Under the pieces are notes generated by a model, which saw only the letters and a list, made by a program, of their open reading frames with translations, searched no databases and was not told the origin of the DNA. Made by a program: the position numbers and the translations under genes. A stretch of 48,487 bases of DNA, taken from NCBI GenBank assembly GCA_001786575.1, contig MFRW01000004.1, positions 1-48,487 of the forward strand, written 5' to 3'. Every line of letters begins with the position of its first letter. Positions within the stretch are counted from its first letter, which is position 1. Shown here one piece after another: positions 1 through 7,225 of the stretch. Source of the DNA: Candidatus Moranbacteria bacterium RIFCSPHIGHO2_01_FULL_55_24. Lineage in GTDB: Bacteria; Patescibacteriota; Minisyncoccia; Moranbacterales; UBA1568.

Positions 1-1121
1 ATAGAGAAGTAAAACCCCAAAATGACGAGTAATCCACCGATTATCCAAAGAAAATGTTCCACGTGGAACATTTTTGGATAAAGATCCTTCATGTTCCACG
101 TGGAACATTGTTTGACTGACCCAAATGTTCCACGTGGAACATTTAATAATTGATTCTGATGTTCCACGTGGAACATTTGATACCATAAATAGCTTATTGA
201 GACTATAAGCGCTATCCACGCACCCTTTGAAAAGCTCAAGAAAAAGACAGCCAGTATCAGAATAAGGCTCAAAATGTTCCACGTGGAACATTTTGTGAGA
301 AATTGTCTTAATGTTCCACGTGGAACATTGTTTGACTGACCCAGATGTTCCACGTGGAACATGGATTTAGTAAGAAAGAAGAGTAATATTACTAAACCGA
401 GAAAGCCTCCTAATATATTCGGATGAAGGAAAAGTCCGTATGGACGCAACATAAATCCTTCATTTAAAGCAATTTTAGCTATTCCAGGATCTGTCCAATA
501 AAAGACTGATTCCCCAAAAATGCTTAATCCAAGCGAAAATCCGGTTATAATTTGGAAAATACCGATGATGCTATTCACCAGAGCTAGGAGAAATAGAGTA
601 TAAAAAGCCCCTTTCATAATGTTCCACGTGGAACATTTTGTGAGAAATTGTCTCAATGTTCCACGTGGAACATTGTTTGACTGACCCAGATGTTCCACGT
701 GGAACATTTTACTATCAATAGTTTTGATCAGGAAAAAGGCAAAAAAGAGTGTACAGGCCTGTATAAGTCTCAAAATGGCATAAAATCCGAGTATCTTATT
801 TTCAGCAAAGAATATGGTAGCTCCAGACAGGGCAATAAAGGCTAGAAGAGCATAAAAGAGTCTCTCATGTTCCACGTGGAACATCTTTTCCCTGTATATT
901 GACAATAACTGTATTTTATTGTTTAATATAAATAGGACAAGAAAACTGGCGAAAAATAGGTCAAAAAGATAGATCGAGACGTCCAGGTATTCGTTATAGC
1001 CAGAAGACAGAGGATTGAAGACAGCAAGAACAATCTGGATGTTCAGAAAGGCTGTAGCGATGAACAGCCAGAAAGAGAGTTTTTCAAACGTTTTAAGAAG
1101 GGGAGAGTCAAGTAATTTCAT
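1..1121 (-). CDS. O-antigen ligase/polymerase-like multi-TM membrane protein (partial, runs off left edge), interrupted by in-frame parS-like palindromes
   Basis: Manual translation from ATG (complement of 1119-1121) shows no stop to position 3. Protein begins MKLLDSPLLKTFEKLSFWLFIATAFLNIQIVLAVFNPLSSGYNEYLDVSIYLFDLFFASF... and contains RPYGLFLHPNILGGFLGLVILLFFL and FLSFSKGAWIALIVS, typical of the Wzy_C/O-antigen ligase family. Absent from the supplied ORF track because it has no stop in the window. Confidence 0.8.
   Translation of the reverse strand, partial: MKLLDSPLLKTFEKLSFWLFIATAFLNIQIVLAVFNPLSSGYNEYLDVSIYLFDLFFASFLVLFILNNKIQLLSIYREKMFHVEHERLFYALLAFIALSGATIFFAENKILGFYAILRLIQACTLFFAFFLIKTIDSKMFHVEHLGQSNNVPRGTLRQFLTKCSTWNIMKGAFYTLFLLALVNSIIGIFQIITGFSLGLSIFGESVFYWTDPGIAKIALNEGFMLRPYGLFLHPNILGGFLGLVILLFFLTKSMFHVEHLGQSNNVPRGTLRQFLTKCSTWNILSLILILAVFFLSFSKGAWIALIVSISYLWYQMFHVEHQNQLLNVPRGTFGSVKQCSTWNMKDLYPKMFHVEHFLWIIGGLLVILGFYFS
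274..362. repeat. 89-bp composite repeat (three palindromes plus 19-bp and 16-bp spacers), copy A
   Basis: Nearly identical to 619-707; spacers TTTGTGAGAAATTGTCT(T/C)A and TGTTTGACTGACCCAG. Confidence 0.9.
619..707. repeat. 89-bp composite repeat, copy B
   Basis: See copy A at 274-362; 91-142 carries a partial third copy (same 16-bp spacer with one change). Confidence 0.9.
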
Positions 1122-1181
1122 GCGATCGGGAAAAGAAATTCCTTTTATTATAGACCATTCCTGGCTGGACCGTAAGGAGCG

Positions 1182-1209
1182 TTGACGAATACCCAAAAGC
1201 CGGTATGAT
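1182..1209 (+). promoter_or_regulatory. Sigma70-like promoter upstream of tRNA-Ala
   Basis: TTGACG - 16 bp - TATGAT. Confidence 0.5.
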
Positions 1210-1230
1210 TAGGAGATGCCAGAACCTCAT

Positions 1231-1298
1231 GGGCCTGTAGCTTATCCGCCGGCTGGCGGAGCCTCCGGGTTCGGCAAGGTAATCGGGCCTGTAGCTTA
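1231..1298 (+). repeat. 14-bp direct repeat of the tRNA-Ala 5' end flanking a 40-bp insert with a perfect inverted repeat
   Basis: GGGCCTGTAGCTTA at 1231-1244 and 1285-1298; insert starts TCCGCC-GGCT-GGCGGA (1245-1260). Confidence 0.8.
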
Positions 1299-1357
1299 GC
1301 TGGTAGAGCGCCTCCATGGCATGGAGGAGGTCAGGAGTTCGAGTCTCCTCAGGTCCA
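1285..1357 (+). tRNA. tRNA-Ala(GGC)
   Basis: Cloverleaf by eye: acceptor GGGCCTG/CAGGTCC, anticodon arm CCTCC-ATGGCAT-GGAGG, T-loop GTTCGAGTC; CCA not encoded. Confidence 0.93.
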
Positions 1358-1432
1358 CACAGTCAGATCTTTCAAAAGATAGAGTAATCTTTTCTTTGAA
1401 CGAAATTGTTTTCTCTGATACAGTAGGAGCGT

Positions 1433-2056
1433 ATGAGAGGGATACCTGTATCAAAAGAAGAAATCCTGAAGATAAAGCGCTTGCGCCGAACCGGCCATAG
1501 TCTGCCAGAAATTCGCGCCCTCTTGAATCGGGGCAGCAGCACGGTCTTCAAATACATCCAGGGAGTGGAAGTCCTCCCTCAATACGCGCTTTTTCTTAAA
1601 GAAAAGCAAGGCGGAAGCAAGGCAAGATCCCAAAAACTCTGGGAAAAATCTCGCGAAAAAGTGCGAGAAATTTCTTTTTCTTCTCATAAGAAGGATCTTC
1701 TTCTGCTTATAGCGGGCCTTTATTGGGCAGAAGGAAACAAGAAGGACCTCAATCTTATCAATAGTGATCCTGATCTGGTACGTATTTTTATCCAAGGACT
1801 TCTCAAACTCGGCGTAGAAAAGGATGATCTGCGTATCAGTCTCCGTCTTTATGAGGATATAGATGAACTGGCGGCAAGGAAATTTTGGGCTGAAAAACTT
1901 GATATCGGAATAAAAAAGATAATCAGCATCGACAGGCTAGGTGGCAAGAAAAACGGCAAACTTCCGTATGGAATGTGCCGTGTCCGAGTGGCCAAAGGAG
2001 GTGATTATTTCAAGATTATCATGAGCAGTATTGAACAAATAAAGACCTTGTGGTAG
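1433..2056 (+). CDS. Hypothetical HTH protein with possible LAGLIDADG-type homing-endonuclease-like domain
   Basis: N-terminal HTH-like KEEILKIKRLRRTGHSLPEIRALLNRGSSTVFKYI; central LLLLIAGLYWAEGNKKDLNLINSDPDLVRIFIQGLLKLGV resembles an LAGLIDADG-like motif region. Confidence 0.6.
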   Translation: MRGIPVSKEEILKIKRLRRTGHSLPEIRALLNRGSSTVFKYIQGVEVLPQYALFLKEKQGGSKARSQKLWEKSREKVREISFSSHKKDLLLLIAGLYWAEGNKKDLNLINSDPDLVRIFIQGLLKLGVEKDDLRISLRLYEDIDELAARKFWAEKLDIGIKKIISIDRLGGKKNGKLPYGMCRVRVAKGGDYFKIIMSSIEQIKTLW

Positions 2057-2068
2057 CATGCACAGTCA

Positions 2069-2140
2069 GCTCTTGTAGTTCAACGGATAGAACGAGGGAC
2101 TCCTAAGCCTTAAATGCAGGTTCGACTCCTGCCGAGAGCA
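2069..2140 (+). tRNA. tRNA-Arg(CCT)
   Basis: Acceptor GCTCTTG/CGAGAGC, anticodon loop CTCCTAA, T-arm GCAGG-TTCGACT-CCTGC. Confidence 0.88.
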
Positions 2141-2155
2141 CTAAGCAACCTCTCT

Positions 2156-2488
2156 ATGTCACTCCGCATCACCAAGGTCAATGAACTCATCCGGGATCTC
2201 GTTTCCGAGACGATCAATACGGATCTCTCTTTGAAGCCGGGAGTTTTCGTCACGCTTACCAAATGCGAGACTTCCAAGGACCTGCGGCATGCACGCATCT
2301 TCGTGAGCATCTTTCCCGAAAGCGAAACGCGCTATGCTACTGAAACTCTCGCCAAAGAACGCGCGCGCATCGAGCGGAACGTGCATCAGAAGCTCTACAT
2401 GAAGCCGCTTCCGAAGATCTCTTTCCATGTCGACACTACCGCCCAGAGCGCAGATGAAGTGGAGAAGCTTCTGAAGAAAATTTTTTAG
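2156..2488 (+). CDS. rbfA: Ribosome-binding factor A
   Basis: MSLRITKVNELIRDLVSETINTDL...VFVTLTKCETSKDLRHARIFVSIFP; RbfA KH-type signature. ATG at 2156 preferred over the ORF-track start at 2114, which lies in the tRNA. Confidence 0.88.
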   Translation: MSLRITKVNELIRDLVSETINTDLSLKPGVFVTLTKCETSKDLRHARIFVSIFPESETRYATETLAKERARIERNVHQKLYMKPLPKISFHVDTTAQSADEVEKLLKKIF

Positions 2489-2549
2489 ACAGTATCGACG
2501 GGGGATTTTCACCGCTTATCCACAGGCTATACCCGAAACAGAACTCTTC

Positions 2550-3509
2550 ATGAAAAACTTTCGCAAAGAATTCCATACGCTCCGCTACGTGATAGAGGGT
2601 TCGAAGCGCATTCTCCTCGTGGCACATAAGCGTCCGGATGCCGACACGGTAGGCGCCAATGCAGCCATGCATGAATACCTGGTTTCGCTCGGCAAAGAAG
2701 TCGACATCGCCTGCTACGATGCATTTCCGGAAAGCCTGCGCGACCTGGGCATGAAAGAATTCGTGCATCCGGAAAAGCTCGCGCTCACGAAGTACGATGC
2801 CGTATTCGCTCTCGACAGTGTCGATCGCGGCTTCCATCTCTTCGCTCCCTCTCTTACGAAAAATCAGGTGACGGTCCTTCTCGACCATCATCCGGACATC
2901 GCGCTTTCCGGGGACATCGTCATCATCGACCCGAGCTATTCTTCCACTTCAGAACTTGTCTATCTCTATTTCTCCCAGGAGGGGATCCAGATTTCGAAAA
3001 AGATGGCGAGCTACCTCTTGGCCGGCATCCTCTTCGACACCGGAGGATTCCAGCATTCGAATGTCTCACCGCGCGTGATGGAAATAGCTTCCGCTCTTAT
3101 GAAGCACGGAGCGCCGCTCGCCAAGATTTCCCAGATCATTTTCACCAACAAGGACATCGCGGCCCTGCGCCTGTGGGGGAGAGCGCTCGAGAAAGCCCGT
3201 CTCCACCAAAAGAACGGGATGCTCGTGACGGCCATCACCCAGGAAGACATCCGTCTCTGCAACGCTTCTCCGGAAGATATCTACCAGGTCACTTCCATCT
3301 TGAGCGCGGTACCGGATGCCAAATTCGCCCTCGTGCTCTCGGAGCGCGATGAGACGACTGTCCGGGCCAGCCTGCGTTCCATGGAACACCACGGCGTGGA
3401 CGTCTCGGCCATCGCCCATACTTTCGGCGGGGGAGGCCACCGGCTCGCAAGCGGCTTCGAGATCCCCGGCAAGATCGTCGAAACCCTCGATGGATTCGCC
3501 GTCGTGTAA
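2550..3509 (+). CDS. nrnA: DHH/DHHA1 phosphoesterase (NrnA-like oligoribonuclease)
   Basis: Motifs AHKRPDADTVGAN, LLDHHPD, FGGGGHRLASGF. Confidence 0.87.
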   Translation: MKNFRKEFHTLRYVIEGSKRILLVAHKRPDADTVGANAAMHEYLVSLGKEVDIACYDAFPESLRDLGMKEFVHPEKLALTKYDAVFALDSVDRGFHLFAPSLTKNQVTVLLDHHPDIALSGDIVIIDPSYSSTSELVYLYFSQEGIQISKKMASYLLAGILFDTGGFQHSNVSPRVMEIASALMKHGAPLAKISQIIFTNKDIAALRLWGRALEKARLHQKNGMLVTAITQEDIRLCNASPEDIYQVTSILSAVPDAKFALVLSERDETTVRASLRSMEHHGVDVSAIAHTFGGGGHRLASGFEIPGKIVETLDGFAVV

Positions 3510-3524
3510 ACACCTCTCATACTT

Positions 3525-4133
3525 ATGGATACCCGTGCCCTCCTGCAAGAACTGAACGAACGTCACGACAGGCTCTCTCCATGCAAGCTCAAAGAGAGCG
3601 CGACGCACGCCGTACCAGGAGACGGGAATCCTGATGCGGATATCATGTTCGTAGGTGAAGCGCCCGGGAAAAACGAAGATCTGGAAGGGAAACCTTTCGT
3701 CGGTGCGGCAGGAAAATTCTTGAACGAAATGCTCGCAGGCATCGGCCTGAAGCGCGAAGATATCTACATCACCAATGTCGTGAAATACCGGCCGCCGAAT
3801 AACCGCGATCCGCTGCCGGAAGAAGTGGAGGCTTGCATGCCGTGGCTCCATGACCAGATCATGCTCATCAAGCCGAAGCTCATCGTGACGCTCGGCCGCC
3901 ACGCCATGGAGCACTTCGTGCCGGGAAAAAAGATATCCCAAATCCACGGAACTGCTTTCCGTCGATCCTTCGATGATATGGGCACCCAGGTCTTCTACGC
4001 CCTCTACCATCCGGCGGCCGCTCTTTACAACGGCGGCATGCGGGAAACGCTTATGAAGGATTTCCAGAAAATACCGGCTGTACTCGAAACTCTCGAAAAA
4101 GAGCGCGGCGGCCCTTCCGAGAAAGCTGTTTGA
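3525..4133 (+). CDS. Family 4-type uracil-DNA glycosylase
   Basis: GEAPGKNEDLEGKPFVGAAGKFLNEML, TNVVKYRPPNNRDPLPEEVEAC, YHPAAAL. Confidence 0.87.
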   Translation: MDTRALLQELNERHDRLSPCKLKESATHAVPGDGNPDADIMFVGEAPGKNEDLEGKPFVGAAGKFLNEMLAGIGLKREDIYITNVVKYRPPNNRDPLPEEVEACMPWLHDQIMLIKPKLIVTLGRHAMEHFVPGKKISQIHGTAFRRSFDDMGTQVFYALYHPAAALYNGGMRETLMKDFQKIPAVLETLEKERGGPSEKAV

Positions 4134-4189
4134 CAGAACTCTCTCTTTTCATTACTGTATCCTGATATCCCGCAAAAAGGAGAGTGCTG

Positions 4190-4681
4190 ATGTTCACGCA
4201 TGCTGATCCTTCTGATTTTGGGAGAATCAACGAGAAAAGGTTCTTTGAAATAGTACGCCGCTTACAATATCGTGCTCCGCACTGGTTTTTCACGCTCGAA
4301 CGGGCAACGGTCCCCACGGATGTCCGCGGCATCGATGCTTTCGCGCTCATCCGCAAGCGCAGCGATCCGGATACGGTCATCCGCGTGCCCATCCAGATCA
4401 AGAGCTCCAAAAAAGGTATCGAGCAGCACTACAGAAAACATCCCAGTCATTGGGTGGACGGTGTTGTTCTCCTGGTGGTCAACGATATTCGGAACGACCG
4501 GGAAATTTTCACGGAATTCCTCGAGCGACTCTTCGAAATCTGGAAAAAAGACTGGACGTATGAGCCGTTCTTTGCGCGACTCTATGCCGAACCCCTGGAT
4601 AAACGGGGAAGAAAGATCCGTGACGAGCTTATCGCCAGGGAATCCTCACGGAGAAAGAAGCCTTTCTCCCCAGAAAACTGA
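4190..4681 (+). CDS. Hypothetical, possible PD-(D/E)XK-type nuclease fold
   Basis: GIDAFALIRKRSDPDTVIRVPIQIKSSKK has a D...QxK arrangement. RBS AAAGGAG upstream; GTG at 4184 is an alternative start. Confidence 0.5.
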   Translation: MFTHADPSDFGRINEKRFFEIVRRLQYRAPHWFFTLERATVPTDVRGIDAFALIRKRSDPDTVIRVPIQIKSSKKGIEQHYRKHPSHWVDGVVLLVVNDIRNDREIFTEFLERLFEIWKKDWTYEPFFARLYAEPLDKRGRKIRDELIARESSRRKKPFSPEN

Positions 4682-4718
4682 CAGCCCTTCTGATCATCCG
4701 AACAGAAGGGCTGTTTTT
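4682..4718 (+). terminator. Rho-independent terminator
   Basis: CAGCCCTTCTG...CAGAAGGGCTG followed by TTTTT. Confidence 0.8.
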
Positions 4719-4738
4719 CATTCTCTTTCGATTCGCTG

Positions 4739-4821
4739 TGCCGCGGGAGAGACTCGAACTCTCATGGCCTTGCAGCCCGCGGATTTTAAGTCCGCTGCGT
4801 ATACCATTCCGCCACCACGGC
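4739..4821 (-). tRNA. tRNA-Leu(TAA)
   Basis: Minus-strand GCCGTGG...GCGGA-CTTAAAA-TCCGC...variable arm...CCGCGGCA. Confidence 0.92.
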
Positions 4822-4830
4822 TTGCTTTTG

Positions 4831-4901
4831 AGGTCGTGCCCGGAATTGAACCGGGGTAAAGGGTTTTGCAGACCCGTGCCTAACCACTCGGCCACACGAC
4901 C
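4831..4901 (-). tRNA. tRNA-Cys(GCA)
   Basis: Minus-strand GGTCGTG...GGGTCTGCAAAACCC...CACGACC. Confidence 0.92.
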
Positions 4902-4948
4902 AGTTGACCTACCGAAGGGTATCAAAATGACCCTCCCCAGTCAACCAA

Positions 4949-4977
4949 AAACTCCCCAGAAAGGGGAGTTTTTGCAG
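4949..4977. terminator. Terminator hairpin, usable in both directions
   Basis: AAAAACTCCCCAGAAAGGGGAGTTTTT. Confidence 0.75.
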
Positions 4978-4981
4978 ATAT

Positions 4982-5536
4982 TTACCGGATAACTTCAGCT
5001 ACGAGATTCTTGCGTCCGAACTGGAACGCCTCGGCCTTCGTCACCATGTAGATATCGAATTTGTTTCCTTTGATGGCTCCTCCGCGGTCTTCACACCGGT
5101 AGTCTCCCATACCCTCGATACGCACAATGGTACCGAAAGGATAGTTAGGAGGACATGCCAGAGTACGGTCCTTAGCGACTTTCAAACCGGAAGCGGTGAT
5201 ACCGTCGCTTTTCCCGCACTCGTCGGCCGCAGCCGTATAGGCTGAAGCGTTGATAGTGAAGGCATTTTGCGGAAGATTGCTCCACAGATGATTCTGCTTC
5301 TCTTTCCAGCGAGCGAGCGTTTTTTCCTCTACGGTAAGCTCCTCTTTCATCTGGGAAATTTCCTTGGCCCGCTCTTTGAAGGTCCATTCTAGAAGAAACG
5401 GGTCTTCAGCGTAATAATAGTCCTCAAGAGTCGGCACCTGGGAAGCCTGGGAAGCAGGATTCTCTGCTTTGGCGATATTGGGAAGGATCAAGATGCTTAC
5501 TGCTACGGCGAAAAGGGTAACCTTTCCAAAAATCAT
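4982..5536 (-). CDS. Secreted 3D-domain protein
   Basis: Signal-like N-terminus; FTINASAYTAAADECGKSDGITASGLKV...FGTIVRIEGMGDYRCEDRGGAIKGNKFDIYM matches the 3D (Asp-Asp-Asp) domain style. Confidence 0.8.
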   Translation of the reverse strand: MIFGKVTLFAVAVSILILPNIAKAENPASQASQVPTLEDYYYAEDPFLLEWTFKERAKEISQMKEELTVEEKTLARWKEKQNHLWSNLPQNAFTINASAYTAAADECGKSDGITASGLKVAKDRTLACPPNYPFGTIVRIEGMGDYRCEDRGGAIKGNKFDIYMVTKAEAFQFGRKNLVAEVIR

Positions 5537-5829
5537 ACTGTGTACTTACGTGTAAGCCGCTTTTTCCGTGGAAGAAACGGGCCATCCCGAGAGCCAAGCT
5601 CTTTTAGGTTGACCGACTATCCTAGCACAAAATAAGATCCCTGTCAAGAGTATTCCGTCATTATTTGGCTTATATAAAGCAAAAACAGCCAGAATAATGG
5701 CTGTTTTTCGCTTATTTGAGCGGGTTGCTATGCATCTTCAGAACTAAAACTGAAGAAAGTCCACGTGCCCCTTGACTTCCTGTGAAATTCACTCTACACT
5801 ACAAATATACTATTTTTGATATATTTGGT

Positions 5830-6168
5830 ATGGAGCTCAATTACCACCCGAAGGCGGCAGGTTTTATAAAGAACCTGACTGATCCGAAGGCGAGGCGGAA
5901 GATAAGCGATAAACTGGGATATCTGGAAAAATATGGTATTGAGCAAATGAAAAAGGCCACAGACGCCGAGAAGATACAAGGAATTGCCCCAATAAAGATG
6001 GACGAGTTAAAATTTCCCTACCGCAAGATGGAGTATCGTCTTTTTGGGGGAATAGTCGCAGACTTTTATGGAATATTTCATGGGTATATCAAGCGAGGGA
6101 GAAAGCTTGACAGAGGGGAGGTCAATACAGCGTTAGGTCATAGACAGGAGATGATCGGCCCTTTTTAG
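5830..6168 (+). CDS. RelE/HigB-like toxin
   Basis: KMDELKFPYRKMEYRLFGGIVADFYGIFHGYIKRGRKLDRGEVNTAL resembles phage Gp49-like/HigB toxins; precedes an Xre antitoxin. ATG at 5830 preferred. Confidence 0.68.
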   Translation: MELNYHPKAAGFIKNLTDPKARRKISDKLGYLEKYGIEQMKKATDAEKIQGIAPIKMDELKFPYRKMEYRLFGGIVADFYGIFHGYIKRGRKLDRGEVNTALGHRQEMIGPF

Positions 6169-6194
6169 TATGTATTAAGATTAATAATATTAAG

Positions 6195-6638
6195 ATGCAA
6201 AGATTAATTATGAAACACGCAGAACTTAAAAAAATCCTTTCAGAAGATAAGGATTATAGGGATTTAATTAATCATTATGATTTAAAGTATGAGATTTCCG
6301 AACTTATAACGCGGGCTCGTATCTCAAGAGGGTTTAGTCAAGAGAAATTAGCTAAATTAATTAAGAGTAAACAACCTAATATTGCTCGACTTGAAAATGC
6401 TTCAGCGTTACCAAGCTTAAGCACGTTAGAGAAAATAGCCAAAGCATTTGATTCCTATTTAATTGCTCCAAAATTTGCCTTTTTAGAAGAAGAGGACAAC
6501 CATGCAAAGGAAACCCTGAAAACGGTTCGTGCTTGGGCAATTGAACCCGATGTCTTGGCCCATACCCATAGGAGATTATTTCCAATTAACGCTAATATAA
6601 GCTTTACACCATCGCCAATTAATAATCCTGCAAGTTAA
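6195..6638 (+). CDS. Xre-family HTH antitoxin (HigA-like)
   Basis: ELITRARISRGFSQEKLAKLIKSKQPNIARLENASALPSLSTLEKIAKAF. Confidence 0.78.
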   Translation: MQRLIMKHAELKKILSEDKDYRDLINHYDLKYEISELITRARISRGFSQEKLAKLIKSKQPNIARLENASALPSLSTLEKIAKAFDSYLIAPKFAFLEEEDNHAKETLKTVRAWAIEPDVLAHTHRRLFPINANISFTPSPINNPAS

Positions 6639-6642
6639 ATAT

Positions 6643-7089
6643 ATGAAAAATATCTGGTCTTTACTTTGCAGAAAAGCTCTTATTGATTCTCAGACTAATA
6701 CCATTAGCTTAATTGATTCCTTTGAAGAAATTGAGATCGGCATTGATCCAAGCGCAAAAGGGAAAAATGTAAATGTGGTTGTTGATTTTGAACTAGTTTC
6801 CTATTGGATAAAAGATAAGAATGACACTAAAAATTATTTAGGTAGCGTAGAAGTTACTGATCCAAATAATAAAATTTTAGGAAGCTTTCCCTTTAGTTTA
6901 GATTTTGCTAATTCCAACAGGTTACGGGCGCGTCTTCAGTTTTCTTCGATGATTGTTACAGTACAAGGTGAATATATTTTTCATGTCAAATATAAATCAG
7001 AAGATGAAGGGAAGTTTACAAAAGCTACAGAAATACCATTGTTAGTGAAGGTCGTAGAAACCATCAATAACTTAAAGTCCAATAAATAA
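6643..7089 (+). CDS. Hypothetical, DUF6941-like beta-rich protein
   Basis: MKNIWSLLCRKALIDSQTNTISLIDSFEEI start resembles the DUF6941 style; 4 bp downstream of the antitoxin. Confidence 0.5.
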   Translation: MKNIWSLLCRKALIDSQTNTISLIDSFEEIEIGIDPSAKGKNVNVVVDFELVSYWIKDKNDTKNYLGSVEVTDPNNKILGSFPFSLDFANSNRLRARLQFSSMIVTVQGEYIFHVKYKSEDEGKFTKATEIPLLVKVVETINNLKSNK

Positions 7090-7118
7090 AGCTGCTGACA
7101 TTCAATAAAAGATACCAA

Positions 7119-7148
7119 AAAGGCCTGGAAAAAATCCAGGCCTTTTTG
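7119..7148 (+). terminator. Rho-independent terminator
   Basis: GGCCTGGA-AAAAA-TCCAGGCC-TTTTT. Confidence 0.85.
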
Positions 7149-7225
7149 TTACTTAGAGCTACTTAGCTCAATCTATTAGAACCGAATTTATACAAGAGAA
7201 CGTGTCAGATTCTCACCAAACACTC

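Larger units (their letters stand above)
54..884. repeat. Array of 11 identical 18-bp palindromes ATGTTCCACGTGGAACAT (parS-type ParB sites)
   Basis: Exact copies at 54-71, 91-108, 125-142, 159-176, 274-291, 311-328, 345-362, 619-636, 656-673, 690-707, 867-884. Core TGTTCCACGTGGAACA fits the broadly conserved parS consensus TGTTNCACGTGNAACA. Confidence 0.93.

Noticed and set aside
54-884. CRISPR array interpretation of the repeats
   Set aside because: Repeats are perfect 18-bp palindromes, spacers are too short (16-19 bp) or very irregular, spacers are themselves repeated, and the whole array is coding; no cas genes nearby.
2517-2525. TTATCCACA (perfect DnaA-box-like) between rbfA and nrnA
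   Set aside because: Single isolated 9-mer far from dnaA; could be chance.
3066-4010. 314-aa minus-strand ORF
   Set aside because: Antisense to nrnA and the UDG; no recognisable domain.
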